Shown: positions 8,351-18,020, counted from the first letter of the stretch. The stretch is 64,000 nucleotides of DNA from Burkholderia ambifaria AMMD (GCF_000203915.1 NC_008391.1:2232001-2296000), one strand, 5' to 3'. Numbers and translations are program-made. Notes: generated by a model not told the origin, from the letters alone.

Positions 8351-9894
8351 CGCCGGTTTGCATCACCACGAATAGCCCTGCATGCCGTAATCGACGTCGT
8401 GTCGGCGTCCCCACCACGGCAGGTAGGCGTTGTTTCCGCCGCGCGCGCGGAACCAGTCCTTGGTTGGGTCGATCGGCGTGAGATTCGAAGGCGGCCTGAC
8501 GACGACGGCCACGGGGTGTTCAGCGTCGGTCGTGCCGGCGACCAATGCGTTGCCGCCGAAGTGGTTGATCCGGCCGATCGCGAGCGCGACGTCGGTCAAT
8601 GCGCTACCTGTTCCCATGTCGCCGAGCAGGGCGGCGGTGTTGAATGTCTGCTTCTTGTGGTCGTATTCCGGTAGCGTTTCGGTCAGGGTTTGCGCGAGAG
8701 CGGCGACGCGTGACGAAGCGGCATCGCTGCCATGGCCTGCATCGTGAACGATGTAGGCCAGGTCAGTGACCGCGACGCCGGCATTGCGGGCCGCTTGGGC
8801 GATCGTTGCCTTCCACGCCTGTACGGCGCGGGTCGTGCCGACCTTCGGCGAGAACGCTTTCGTGTCGCCGGCCGCGGCCTTGCCGATCCATGCGAGCGGT
8901 TCGCGCTCGGTGTTGAAGTTCCGGCCGGCGAGGAACAGCACGACAAGGTTTTCGTTGATCTGCGCATCCGTGGGCGGGAAGTTCGGCGCGTCCCAGTTCA
9001 TCGCCCATACGGTCTTGTCGGGGTTTGCCTGCAAGTAGTCCAAGGCCTTGTGCAGCGATGTAAAGCCGGCGTTCGCGCCGCCTTGCGTGATCCGGATATC
9101 GGGGGGTGTGTCGCGGCTCCACATCGTCGGGAAGTGCGGATTGCCGATAGAAAACGTCTTCCGAATCGAGTCTTGCACGTAGCTTTGCGATTCGGCTGCA
9201 TCAAGTCGATTCGGAATCGCAAGCTCAACATGAATGCCCGCGAGTTCCCGCCAGTCCTTTTTATAGTTGGGCGCGACCGTGTAGAAGTATTTCGGATTGG
9301 AGGCATAGCGCGAGCTGAGCAGCAGAGGAAATTCGAACATGTACTTGCGGTAGAAACCTCTAAATGTTTCCTCGCCTTCGTTGCCGTACGCGATACCCGC
9401 TACCGATTGCAGCGTAGTGAAGGACTTCGGATCGGTGCGAACCATATCGTCATTCTTGTTTGGCCCGGCGAGTCCCTGCGTCCACAACAATTGCCATTCG
9501 GTCGGATAGTCCATGCGTTGCAAGGGATTCAACCAAATCATGCCGACAACCTGCGCGACGAACGGCTTGGCCGGCTCTTCGGCTGATGACGATGAATTCT
9601 CTAACGCGCTGACAGGTGCGGCATGTACCGAGCGGGCGATGGCCGTGGTGAACAGGAACACCATGAGCGCAGCCAGGCCAGGTACGACAAAAAATCGTTT
9701 CATCCAATCTCCTATTTCCAAATGTGCCGGGCCGGCTTGTTCGACGTGCGCCATCAGCGAGGCCATGAGCACGGTGGTGATGAGCCATGTCGAAAAAGCG
9801 ATGGCGACGCGTCGCGGCCACCTGGCGATCAGGGCCTTCATACAAGACCTCCGGCCTTCAGATAAAACTCGCCTTCACGTTCATCCGGGATCGT
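8351..9894. repeat. Tandem duplication unit, copy B
   Basis: The partner of 6791-8334, with 16 unrelated bases between them. This copy is joined to complete tle3, so it is the likely parent. Confidence 0.9.
8363..9841 (-). CDS. tla3: Tla3-like T6SS lipase adaptor (DUF2875), tle3-proximal copy
   Basis: A 492-residue DUF2875 protein lying right after tle3, the order known for the P. aeruginosa Tle3-Tla3 pair. It should bind the lipase before secretion and hand it to VgrG; in that species Tla3 acts in the periplasm. An N-terminal membrane helix (about 11-31) and a second hydrophobic segment ending near HAAP agree with export. The start codon overlaps the tle3 stop (ATGA) and is preceded by GGAGG inside the tle3 tail, so the two are translationally coupled. 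It is almost the same as the downstream copy except for residues about 161-240. The symbol is by homology and position. Confidence 0.87.
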   Translation of the reverse strand: MKALIARWPRRVAIAFSTWLITTVLMASLMAHVEQAGPAHLEIGDWMKRFFVVPGLAALMVFLFTTAIARSVHAAPVSALENSSSSAEEPAKPFVAQVVGMIWLNPLQRMDYPTEWQLLWTQGLAGPNKNDDMVRTDPKSFTTLQSVAGIAYGNEGEETFRGFYRKYMFEFPLLLSSRYASNPKYFYTVAPNYKKDWRELAGIHVELAIPNRLDAAESQSYVQDSIRKTFSIGNPHFPTMWSRDTPPDIRITQGGANAGFTSLHKALDYLQANPDKTVWAMNWDAPNFPPTDAQINENLVVLFLAGRNFNTEREPLAWIGKAAAGDTKAFSPKVGTTRAVQAWKATIAQAARNAGVAVTDLAYIVHDAGHGSDAASSRVAALAQTLTETLPEYDHKKQTFNTAALLGDMGTGSALTDVALAIGRINHFGGNALVAGTTDAEHPVAVVVRPPSNLTPIDPTKDWFRARGGNNAYLPWWGRRHDVDYGMQGYSW

Positions 9895-12150
9895 GTCGGG
9901 CTTCTTGCCTCCACTATTCTCGGCATGTACCCATTCGTGCATCGATAAATCATCAAGTTGACCGCGTGCAAAATATTCGTAGTACTTCTTGTTTGGGTTG
10001 TCGTCCGACAGACCTTTACTCATCCGCCAATCCGCCTCGATGCGCAACGATTTGAGTTGCTTCTCGGTCAGGTAGCACAAGCCCACTGCAACGTCATACG
10101 CAAGCGCCTTCTCGGCATGCTCCGGATTGGTCATCGTCGTAGAGTGATTGGTCGGGCTATTCGTCGAACCACGATCGAGCCAGTCGACGATCTGCTTGTC
10201 GCGCCATTCTTTGTAGCCCTCCGGTATCGTGCTTTTGCCATCCTCACCAATTACGTGGCCGTCGCTATCAAACCATTCGGTGTTCAGCGTTCGACGCGCT
10301 TCCATTCGCAACAACGCGCGATCTTCATAGCGCTGTCCGGCTTCCGTTTCCGCTGTACCCTGCGCGACGCTATCCGCGTTCTTTGCGTGGTACTGGTCGT
10401 ACGGATCGTCGGTCCGCTTGTCCGCATCGGTCTTGCTCGCGTCGCGCCACGCAGCCGGTGGATCGTTGCCTTCGTTGAAGTCGCTTGTCGCGTCGCCATC
10501 TTTCGTTTCGACGGGCTTGCCGAATCGCAGCGCCTTCGGCGAAAACGGATCATCAAGTGCCGGGGCATCCGCCACCACCGTCCAGCCTTTCGGCGGATCG
10601 GCATTCACACGCAGCATGTTCAACGCCGAGCTGATTCCAGTCACGACGAACATCAGGGGCGCTGTCACGAGCGTAGCGGCCACGCCCAAGACAGACTCAT
10701 TGCCCTTGATCGCACCGATCAGATTGAACTTGGCGGGCGGCGATGGCGGATACCAGAAGCCCGGTTTCGTTCCTTGCTTGCCATGTCGCCAATCGTCTTC
10801 CCAATACCGGTAAGGTTTCTGCACACCGACCGGAAAACCCGATGCGAACACCCGCTGCGTCAGAATGCCCGCCGCACCGATACCCGCGAGTTCGTGCTTG
10901 CTGATCCCGCGCCATCCGATGCCTTGCACCGTCACCGCTGAAATCACCTGATCGTGCGGACAGCAATACGCGGTAACGCGCCCATACGTCGACCCATTCA
11001 AGCCATGCCGCGCGCGATCCTCTTGAGCTGCATAAGAACGGTTGCTCGTGGGCGATACCCGCTCGTTTGCCATGTCCTCATCGATCTTGTCCGCGGACAG
11101 TTCGCATGCTGTGCGAGCGCCGATGATCGATAGAAACTTGCCGAGCGTCTTCGTGCGCGCAGCATAGGTCTGGCGTCCGCGATGACCGCTCGCGTCTTTC
11201 GTCGCGCGTTGCGACCATGAATCCATGAACGTGTCGGATTTGTACGGGCCGTCCGCATTCGCCAGGCTATACGGCGCATTCGCCAGTACGTAGGCATCCG
11301 CCACGCAATGTCCGGTGCGTCCCCACGGATCTTCGACATCGGGGAAGGCGTCGCCAAAGAACGCCGCCGTGAGGCCGACGATGTTGCCCTGGCTATGACA
11401 CACGACGGTAATCGGTACATCGGCCTGCATGCGGCGAATCGACTCGATCAGCCGGGCCAGTCGCAACGCCGCGAGCACGCCATACGCGCGAGGCGGCGCT
11501 CGGTACAGCGGCCGGTTGGTTGGATTGATGCCCTGCACCGTCATCCACCCCATCGTTCGATCGTCCAGACCGCCGTGCCAGAGATCGGGCAGGCTTGCAC
11601 AGCCGTTCGTGAACGGACCACCGCCCCAATAGTCCTTCTCGTTCAGAAAGATCTTGTCGCCGTATTCCTTCAGTTCGGCCGCTGTTGCCCGATAGCCCCA
11701 CCGGAAATGAATGACAGGCGAGAACGACGGTTCGGGTTTGATGTAGTCACCGGACCAAAGCTTCGGATTCAAGAACCCATCCGGCGTCACGCTTTCCGTA
11801 TACTTCGCGGGCGTCAACTGCCCCGCGTCGACGCCGTGATACATCATCTGGTCGTCCAGTCGCCCGAGCCTGCGATTCAGTCCTTTGCACAGCCCTTGCT
11901 CCGTTGCATCGAACCATTCGCCCTCCGAGTTGACGCCGTGCACGAAGATCACGATGCCGGGCAACGGCAATTGCTTGATGCAGATCAGCGGCGTGTTCTT
12001 TGCAAACATCATCACGCCTTCGCCGCGGCCGACGATGATCTGCGGCGGCGAAGGCCGCGGCGCGGGAACGTCGGGAGCATCGGCTTTCGTCGCGGGTTGG
12101 TCGCCAGGAGTGGCCGCTGCCGTCACCGGATCAAGAAATGAATCGCTCAT
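9838..12150 (-). CDS. tle3: Type VI secretion phospholipase effector, Tle3 family
   Basis: A 770-residue antibacterial lipase of the Tle3 family that attacks membrane phospholipids in target cells. The alpha/beta hydrolase core begins near residue 65 with GIVIFVHGVNSEGEW (HG oxyanion pair), and the nucleophile is S253 in VVCHSQGN. A long C-terminal extension rich in charged residues is typical of the family. There is no signal peptide, as expected for a T6SS cargo. It lies 18 bases after vgrG and overlaps the tla3 start, so the three genes form one operon. No gene like the small Tli3 lipoprotein is seen next to it. Confidence 0.92.
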   Translation of the reverse strand: MSDSFLDPVTAAATPGDQPATKADAPDVPAPRPSPPQIIVGRGEGVMMFAKNTPLICIKQLPLPGIVIFVHGVNSEGEWFDATEQGLCKGLNRRLGRLDDQMMYHGVDAGQLTPAKYTESVTPDGFLNPKLWSGDYIKPEPSFSPVIHFRWGYRATAAELKEYGDKIFLNEKDYWGGGPFTNGCASLPDLWHGGLDDRTMGWMTVQGINPTNRPLYRAPPRAYGVLAALRLARLIESIRRMQADVPITVVCHSQGNIVGLTAAFFGDAFPDVEDPWGRTGHCVADAYVLANAPYSLANADGPYKSDTFMDSWSQRATKDASGHRGRQTYAARTKTLGKFLSIIGARTACELSADKIDEDMANERVSPTSNRSYAAQEDRARHGLNGSTYGRVTAYCCPHDQVISAVTVQGIGWRGISKHELAGIGAAGILTQRVFASGFPVGVQKPYRYWEDDWRHGKQGTKPGFWYPPSPPAKFNLIGAIKGNESVLGVAATLVTAPLMFVVTGISSALNMLRVNADPPKGWTVVADAPALDDPFSPKALRFGKPVETKDGDATSDFNEGNDPPAAWRDASKTDADKRTDDPYDQYHAKNADSVAQGTAETEAGQRYEDRALLRMEARRTLNTEWFDSDGHVIGEDGKSTIPEGYKEWRDKQIVDWLDRGSTNSPTNHSTTMTNPEHAEKALAYDVAVGLCYLTEKQLKSLRIEADWRMSKGLSDDNPNKKYYEYFARGQLDDLSMHEWVHAENSGGKKPDTIPDEREGEFYLKAGGLV

Positions 12151-12168
12151 TCAAACTCCTTCGCATTC

Positions 12169-14940
12169 CTATACGTTTTTCTTGATGAATCGCACCGCCA
12201 GTCTTTCGAACTGGTCGGCATCGACGGCGGGCAGTTGGCCGGCCACGTCGCTCGACACATTGGACACCGGCCCGGATGGCTTTTGAATTTCGCCTTCGAA
12301 TCCCGCCGCCGCGTGGCCGTCCGTCGCGCGGACGAGCTTTGGCACCCGGCCAAGCGTGTCCTGAGCGAATGTCGGCATGTCCGCGTTCATGCTCGCCGGA
12401 CCATCCCAAGCATGACCAGCCGACTTCACCGTGAACGTGCCGGGGCATCCCAGCTCGATATCGCCGCCGCGCAGCCGGAGATACGCACCACCGGACGTAA
12501 CGAGCACGACTTCATCGCTCGCGGTGCCGACGAGCTTCCCGCCCGCTGCGGTCAATTGAATGTTCTTCGCCGAGTCGACGCGCGTATCGTCGTTCTGCGA
12601 CTGGATCGTGACCTTCCCCTGATTCGCGATCGCCGACACGCCGTCGCCGTGCGCAAACATCGCGACGCCGCGACCGGCATGCAGATTGATGCGTTCGCCG
12701 CTCGTGACTTGCACATGTTGTTGCGCGACTTGATCGATGTTCTCGCCCGCATGGATGACGTGCGTTTTGGGCGTGACGTGGAGGGCCCCGGACTGCGCGC
12801 CGAATGCGAGCAGCGCGCACGCATCGTCGGCCGCGCCGGCTGGTGCACCGCCAGGCGTCCAGTTGCGGAATGCACTGGCGACGTTGTCCTGCCCGCTGGT
12901 GTCGGCGGACTGTCCGCCGTGCTGGCCGGCGTAATCGCCGAGCGATTTGAAGAGTTCGGTGCATTGATCGAGCAGGCGAATCAGTTCATCGCGATCGAGC
13001 TGACCACCGGTGGCCCGTGTGCGCGCATAGGTCGACAGCAGGATGCCGCGCGCGGCGCGCAATGCGGCGGCGGCATCGGTGCGCAGCTCCGCGCCTTCGC
13101 CGCGCGCCTCACCATGTCCGTTTTCTCGCGGCTGCGTCAGATACCCGAGATTCAATTCGGTATGCGCATGTTCGCTCGCCAACTGCGCCGAGATTTGCGA
13201 CGGCGTATCGTCCAGACGAAGCTGGTTATAACGCCTGCCGTTGATTTCCTTGGTCTTGATACCGGAGAGGAACCGGTTGCCGGGAAGCGCGCCGGTATGG
13301 CTGAAGGTCGCGGGCGGGTTCGCGCCATTGCTCAGCACGCCGATGATGACCAACCGGTCTGGGTCGCCTGCAAGACATCCCAGCAGGACTTCCATGCCGA
13401 CGCGGGGCAGGAAGAGCGTCCCGAAGTTGCCGCCCGCCAGATTTGCTCCGACGCGGATCGGTGCGCTGTCACCAGCCCGGCCGTTCGTTCCGGCGCCTTG
13501 CGCGTGCGCATGATCGGCCGGGTCGTAACCGTGAATCCGCACGCGTACGCGGCCGGCGCTGTCGCAAAACACTTCCTCGCCCTGCATGCCGACGATCGTG
13601 CCGGTCAGCAGGTGAACCGGCGGCACATCGATCTTCGGATCGTAGGCGGGTTTGAGCGGCACGCCGCGCCGCACGCACGTGAAGCGGTTCTCGTAGCGTG
13701 TGTCGGTTTGCTCCGCTGGATCGGCAGGTATCGCCGGAACGGTTTCCGTCAGGTTACGGCTCGCCGCGAAGAGTCCCTGCGCCCGGCTCGCGAGCTGCGT
13801 TGGCAGGTTGTTGCGGATATCGTGTCGAACCGACGTGACGACGAACCGACGATGCTCGACGGGCTTCATATCCAGTTCCGGGTCGCCCGTCAGCGTGAAC
13901 CAGTGGCCGACCGGCAAATCGCGCACGTTGCTGATCCCGTCGTATCGCTCGGCTTCGAACTGGTGAGCCAGTATCCGGTCGCGCGTGATGCGGTCGTGGT
14001 CGTTCCACGAATCGCCGACGTGCGGGATGTCGATCGCGACGTCGGTCAGCAGGTGGGCCAGATCGTTTCCCGATTCACCCTGATGGAGGCTGGCGACGGC
14101 CGTTGAATCGTCGATGCGAGCCGTCTTGTAGTCCCACGACGGACGGCGGACCTTGCCGGACGACAGGCGCTGGCGGTGCGCAAAGAGCGTCACCGTGTCG
14201 CGCTGCGCAGCGCCCGCATCGCGAGGGTGAAGGCGCAGCGCACCGGCCGGTGCCTCCTTCAAACAATGCGGATCGTCGCAAAATACGAGCGTGTGAACCG
14301 GCTGCTCGTCGGCCATGCCGTGCACGCGGCCGACCGTCTCGGCCTGCGCGAAGACCGTGATGCCTTCCCGGCGCAGCAGACGCCGGATGAAGCGCGCGTC
14401 CGATTCGTTGACCTGGCGCGTGAGCTCGCGCACCGGATAGCGATCGGCCTGCAGCCCGGACAAGTCGAAATCGAACGCGCGCGCGAGTGCGTAGCTGCGC
14501 TGTTTCCATTCGTTCATCAGCGTCGTGAGGATTTCCGGCACGCTGCGCGAGCGGAACACGCGGGCGTTCGTGCGGCCCTCCATCAACGACAGCGCGTCAC
14601 ACACCTGCAGTTGATAGACGGTCAGCTCGCCGTCGGATTGACCGGTCCGCACTTCGCGCACGATCGCATTGATCGCGCGTACGCCGCCCCGATCGGCCGT
14701 CACCCGAACCGACACGGGCAGCCCGAGAAACAGCGCAGGCGACAGATGGTCGTGGGTGGATACGCAGGTCAGCTGCCCGTCGATGCCGGACATCAGCCCT
14801 TCGTGGATATCGGCGTGATGGAGCGCCAACAGATGGCCGACCGCGCGTTGCGCGCGCCCGAAATGGAGATCGACCGGCCGCGGGTTTCCGTCAATCAGAC
14901 CAGACGCAAAATTACGGAGCGTTTTTGCTATCGACATCAC
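12169..14940 (-). CDS. vgrG: T6SS spike protein VgrG
   Basis: A 923-residue VgrG. The N-terminal gp27/gp44-like base covers roughly residues 10-420. The OB-fold region follows (GRVRVRIHGYDPADHA, then GTLFLPRVGMEVLLGCLAGDPD), and the long beta-helix with the DUF2345 part fills the C-terminus (AIANQGKVTIQSQNDDTRV). The final 70 residues after the DUF2345 part (DTLGRVPKLVRATDG onward) may be the docking site for the adaptor-lipase pair; this is inference. It leads the minus-strand module vgrG-tle3-tla3-tla3-PAAR. No T6SS structural genes are in the window, so it is an orphan vgrG island. Two adjacent ATG codons could serve as start. Confidence 0.96.
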   Translation of the reverse strand: MMSIAKTLRNFASGLIDGNPRPVDLHFGRAQRAVGHLLALHHADIHEGLMSGIDGQLTCVSTHDHLSPALFLGLPVSVRVTADRGGVRAINAIVREVRTGQSDGELTVYQLQVCDALSLMEGRTNARVFRSRSVPEILTTLMNEWKQRSYALARAFDFDLSGLQADRYPVRELTRQVNESDARFIRRLLRREGITVFAQAETVGRVHGMADEQPVHTLVFCDDPHCLKEAPAGALRLHPRDAGAAQRDTVTLFAHRQRLSSGKVRRPSWDYKTARIDDSTAVASLHQGESGNDLAHLLTDVAIDIPHVGDSWNDHDRITRDRILAHQFEAERYDGISNVRDLPVGHWFTLTGDPELDMKPVEHRRFVVTSVRHDIRNNLPTQLASRAQGLFAASRNLTETVPAIPADPAEQTDTRYENRFTCVRRGVPLKPAYDPKIDVPPVHLLTGTIVGMQGEEVFCDSAGRVRVRIHGYDPADHAHAQGAGTNGRAGDSAPIRVGANLAGGNFGTLFLPRVGMEVLLGCLAGDPDRLVIIGVLSNGANPPATFSHTGALPGNRFLSGIKTKEINGRRYNQLRLDDTPSQISAQLASEHAHTELNLGYLTQPRENGHGEARGEGAELRTDAAAALRAARGILLSTYARTRATGGQLDRDELIRLLDQCTELFKSLGDYAGQHGGQSADTSGQDNVASAFRNWTPGGAPAGAADDACALLAFGAQSGALHVTPKTHVIHAGENIDQVAQQHVQVTSGERINLHAGRGVAMFAHGDGVSAIANQGKVTIQSQNDDTRVDSAKNIQLTAAGGKLVGTASDEVVLVTSGGAYLRLRGGDIELGCPGTFTVKSAGHAWDGPASMNADMPTFAQDTLGRVPKLVRATDGHAAAGFEGEIQKPSGPVSNVSSDVAGQLPAVDADQFERLAVRFIKKNV

Positions 14941-15682
14941 GCTAATCTCATTGCTATGTTTCAGAATTCTGATTTATCTGAAATTGAATATCGGTAGGGT
15001 TAAAGGCGTGAATTCGCTAAATCGCGCGGCGGAGATTAGCAAGTTTTTCTGGATCGTAAAATGTATTTTTATTTTGAGATCGCGCGATTTGTCTTTAAGA
15101 AACAGTATTTTGCGTTTATGGCGAGATGTTTGTTTTTTTAAAAGTCTTATGTCGAGATGTGATTGATGTTGTCTCGACAATTGTTCGGGGAGCCGCAAGA
15201 GCGCCGTCAGCTTCTTTTGTCCGATTAAAGCAGGTATGGTTTTTTAAAAACTCGATTTGTCAGACATAAAGGCGAACGACTGCCTGTTGCAGTATCGGAA
15301 AAGACGCGAACGGATCGCGCTCGTGCCTGCGCGGGCAATTCGGGAGAACACATGATGTCTATGAGGGATTCCCCCGTAACACGCCGATGAACGTCACGTC
15401 GACGCCCGCAGCCCGTCGCCCGGCGCTTTCCCGCCGACGCTTCCCACCGCCCGCTCCCGATTATTTGCGTTTCGCGAATGGCGCGTTCGCCGGTTGTTCC
15501 ATACCCGATCGGCGGCCGCGCACCTATCGTTCGGGCGTCGGCTGATTGAATTCGACGCCTGCAACCGGAAAGGCGGCCGCCATTTCCTCGCGACTCGCGT
15601 CGCATCGCACACAAGACAACGGACCTGGCTTCATGCACCGACGCTCCGGCGCGTGCACGCGGACCAATCCACGGAGACAGAC
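14941..15682. other. Divergent intergenic region with AT-rich block and LysR-type box
   Basis: This 742-base gap separates vgrG from the MFS gene. Bases about 14941-15260 are clearly AT-rich beside the very GC-rich surroundings, which fits the vgrG promoter or H-NS-bound DNA acquired with the T6SS module. From 15300 the base use returns to normal. The LysR-type box is at 15463-15479. I see no credible gene. Confidence 0.7.
15463..15479 (+). promoter_or_regulatory. LysR-type operator before the MFS gene
   Basis: ATTTGCGTTTCGCGAAT is a dyad with ATT/AAT ends and one mismatch. Its exact reverse complement stands at 18021-18037 before the hydroquinone operon. It lies about 200 bases before the MFS start codon. 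Confidence 0.75.
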
Positions 15683-16933
15683 ATGAAAGCAAACGAGTGG
15701 GATACCTCCTATGAGTGGAAGGCGGTGACGCTGCTGGCGCTCGGATTCGGGCTGGTCGGCCTCGACCGCTGGCTCATCGCGCCGCTGTTCCCGTCGATCA
15801 TGAAGGACCTGCACCTGACCGCGCAGGACGTCGGCAACTGCATCGGCGTGCTCGGCCTGTCGTGGGGCATTTTCGCGGCGCTGATGGGCGGCATCTCGGA
15901 CAAGATCGGCCGCCGCAAGGTGCTGATCCCGGCCATCGTCGCGTTCTCGCTGCTGTCCGGCTTCTCGGGGCTCGCGGGCGGGCTGCTCGGCCTGATCGCG
16001 ATCCGCGGGCTGATGGGCGTGGCCGAGGGTTCGTTCTGCCCGACCAGCTTCGCGGCGACCGCCGACGCGTCGCACCCGCGTCGACGCGGCCTGAACCTCG
16101 GGCTGCAGCAAAGCGGCTTCGCGCTGTTCGGGCTGGCGCTGTCACCGATCATCGCAACCCAGTTGCTCAACGTCGTGTCGTGGCGCTGGGTGTTCGCGCT
16201 CGTGGCCCTTCCCGGGCTGATCCTCGGCGCGGTCATGTTCTTCGTGATCCGCGAACCGAAGCGCACGAAGGAGGTCGTGTCGGAACACGCGCCGGCCTCG
16301 CTCGGCCATGTGCTCAAGAGCCGCAACATCCTCGTCGCGATGGCCGCGCTCTGTTGCGCGATGACCGGCGTGTTCGTGCTCGGCGCGCTGCTGCCGCTGT
16401 ACCTGACGGAGTACCTGTCGCTCGGCACGCAGAAGATGGGCCTGGTGGTGTCGGCGATCGGCTTCGGCGGTTTTCTCGGGCAGTTCGGGCTGCCGGGCTT
16501 GTCCGACCTGGTGGGCCGCCGCCTCGCGAGCATCGTCGGCTTCGCCGGCACCGCGGTGATGCTCTACATTTTCCGCGGGCTCGGCCCGCAGCCGGTCATG
16601 TTGTTCGTCGTCCTGTTCGTCGCGTCGTTCTTCACGCTCGGGCTGGTGTCGCTGCTGTCGGGCCCGGTGGCGACCGAAGCCGCGCCCGTCGGCCTCGTAT
16701 CGACGTCGATCGGCGTGGTAGTCGGCTGCGGCGAGATCTTCGGCGGCGGCATCGCGCCGGCGCTGGGCGGCTATGTCGCCGCGCACTTCGGGATCCAGAA
16801 CATTCTGTGGCTGCCGATGATCGCGGTGCTGCTCGGCATCGTGGTCAGCATGCTGCTGCGGGAAACCGCGCCGGCCGTGCTGCAGCGCCGCGTGGGCGTG
16901 CAGCCGGAGCTGACGGCGGGCGAGCAGCCGTAA
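15683..16933 (+). CDS. MFS transporter of the hydroquinone locus
   Basis: A 416-residue major facilitator protein with twelve predicted membrane segments and the family loop motif GGISDKIGRRKVL between helices 2 and 3. The ATG at 15683 follows ACGGAGACAGAC and gives the normal MFS start (MKANEWDTSYEWKAV). It lies just before the LysR gene and shares a 17-bp box with the hydroquinone operon, so it probably imports an aromatic precursor or intermediate of that pathway. The family alone does not give the substrate, and an efflux role is also possible. Confidence 0.88.
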   Translation: MKANEWDTSYEWKAVTLLALGFGLVGLDRWLIAPLFPSIMKDLHLTAQDVGNCIGVLGLSWGIFAALMGGISDKIGRRKVLIPAIVAFSLLSGFSGLAGGLLGLIAIRGLMGVAEGSFCPTSFAATADASHPRRRGLNLGLQQSGFALFGLALSPIIATQLLNVVSWRWVFALVALPGLILGAVMFFVIREPKRTKEVVSEHAPASLGHVLKSRNILVAMAALCCAMTGVFVLGALLPLYLTEYLSLGTQKMGLVVSAIGFGGFLGQFGLPGLSDLVGRRLASIVGFAGTAVMLYIFRGLGPQPVMLFVVLFVASFFTLGLVSLLSGPVATEAAPVGLVSTSIGVVVGCGEIFGGGIAPALGGYVAAHFGIQNILWLPMIAVLLGIVVSMLLRETAPAVLQRRVGVQPELTAGEQP

Positions 16934-17079
16934 CGTGCCGCTCGGTCGCATCGGCGCCCGCGCCCGGCGGCCCTGCGAGATTGACACCTGTCGGGTGACA
17001 GTGTGACGCTTTGCGCATGCTCCAATCGGCCGGCAGGTGCGGTTAGACTGGCGGTTTCGCTTCCCGGAAAAGGCGCCGC

Positions 17080-18009
17080 ATGGACCGCTTTCTGAGCATC
17101 GAGGCATTCGTCAGGGTCGCCGAGGCGAGCAGTTTTGCGGAAGCGGCGCGCCAGCTTGGGGTCACCAGTTCGGTCGTGACGAACCGCATCCAGCAGCTGG
17201 AGAAGTTCGTCAACGCGCCGCTGTTCCATCGCAGCACGCGCCACGTGCGGCTGTCCGAAGTGGGCGAGACCTTCTACCGCGAATGCGCGGAGGTGGTCGG
17301 GCGCGTCAACGAGCTGACCGACCAGATGCGCGAACTGCGCGCGACCCCGACCGGGCGGCTGCGCATCCAGATGCTGCCCGGCTTCGCGCTCGATCACTTC
17401 GGCGTGCCGCTCGCCGAATTCAATCGGCGCTACCCGGGCATCCAGCTCGACATCATCGTCAACGACCGTGTGGTGGACCCTGTCGAAGAAGGGTTCGACA
17501 TCGCGTTCCAGATCTTCCCGCCGATTTCCGAATCGCTGATCGAGCGGCGCCTGTTCGTGGTCCGACGCCTGTTCTGCGCGTCGCCCGCGTATCTCGACGC
17601 GCATGGTGCGCCACAACATCCGCGCGAATTGCTGCAGCACACGACGGCGCTGTATTCGGGTTATCCATCACGCAATCGCTGGACGATGACGCGCGGCGAC
17701 GAGGTCGTCGAAATGGAATTGCCCGGCATGATCCGCTCGAACTCCGTGCATTTGCTGCGCGAGTATGCGCTGACGGGCGGCGGTGTCGTGTGCCTGCCCA
17801 CGCTGGTCGCGAGCGAGGCGCTCGTCGCGGGCCGGCTGGTGCCCATCCTCACCGACTTCGAGATCGCGCCACTGAGCTTCGCCGCCGTCTATCCCGCAAC
17901 GCAGCGACAGGCATTGAAGGTGAAAGCGCTGGTCGAATTCCTCGCCGAATACATCGGCGACGAGTCGCCGTGGGACCGTCCGCTGCTGGAGCGCGGCTGG
18001 GTCCGTTGA
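17080..18009 (+). CDS. LysR-family regulator of the hydroquinone operon
   Basis: A 309-residue LysR-type transcription factor. The winged helix-turn-helix is at residues about 1-60 (FLSIEAFVRVAEASSFAEAA, SVVTNRIQQLEK) and the effector-binding domain fills the rest. It sits between the MFS gene and the hydroquinone operon, in the same direction. The matching ATT-N11-AAT boxes at 15463 and 18021 are of the type bound by LysR proteins, so this protein is the natural candidate to bind both. It resembles PnpR-type regulators by position. The inducer is not known; a pathway metabolite is likely. Confidence 0.92.
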   Translation: MDRFLSIEAFVRVAEASSFAEAARQLGVTSSVVTNRIQQLEKFVNAPLFHRSTRHVRLSEVGETFYRECAEVVGRVNELTDQMRELRATPTGRLRIQMLPGFALDHFGVPLAEFNRRYPGIQLDIIVNDRVVDPVEEGFDIAFQIFPPISESLIERRLFVVRRLFCASPAYLDAHGAPQHPRELLQHTTALYSGYPSRNRWTMTRGDEVVEMELPGMIRSNSVHLLREYALTGGGVVCLPTLVASEALVAGRLVPILTDFEIAPLSFAAVYPATQRQALKVKALVEFLAEYIGDESPWDRPLLERGWVR

Positions 18010-18020
18010 GCCGGGCGATT

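Noticed and set aside
12235..14106. 623-codon open frame on the plus strand
   Set aside because: Antisense shadow of vgrG without recognisable domains.
15225..15692. 155-codon minus-strand frame upstream of the MFS gene
   Set aside because: It covers the LysR-type operator and the MFS start and shows no family-like sequence.
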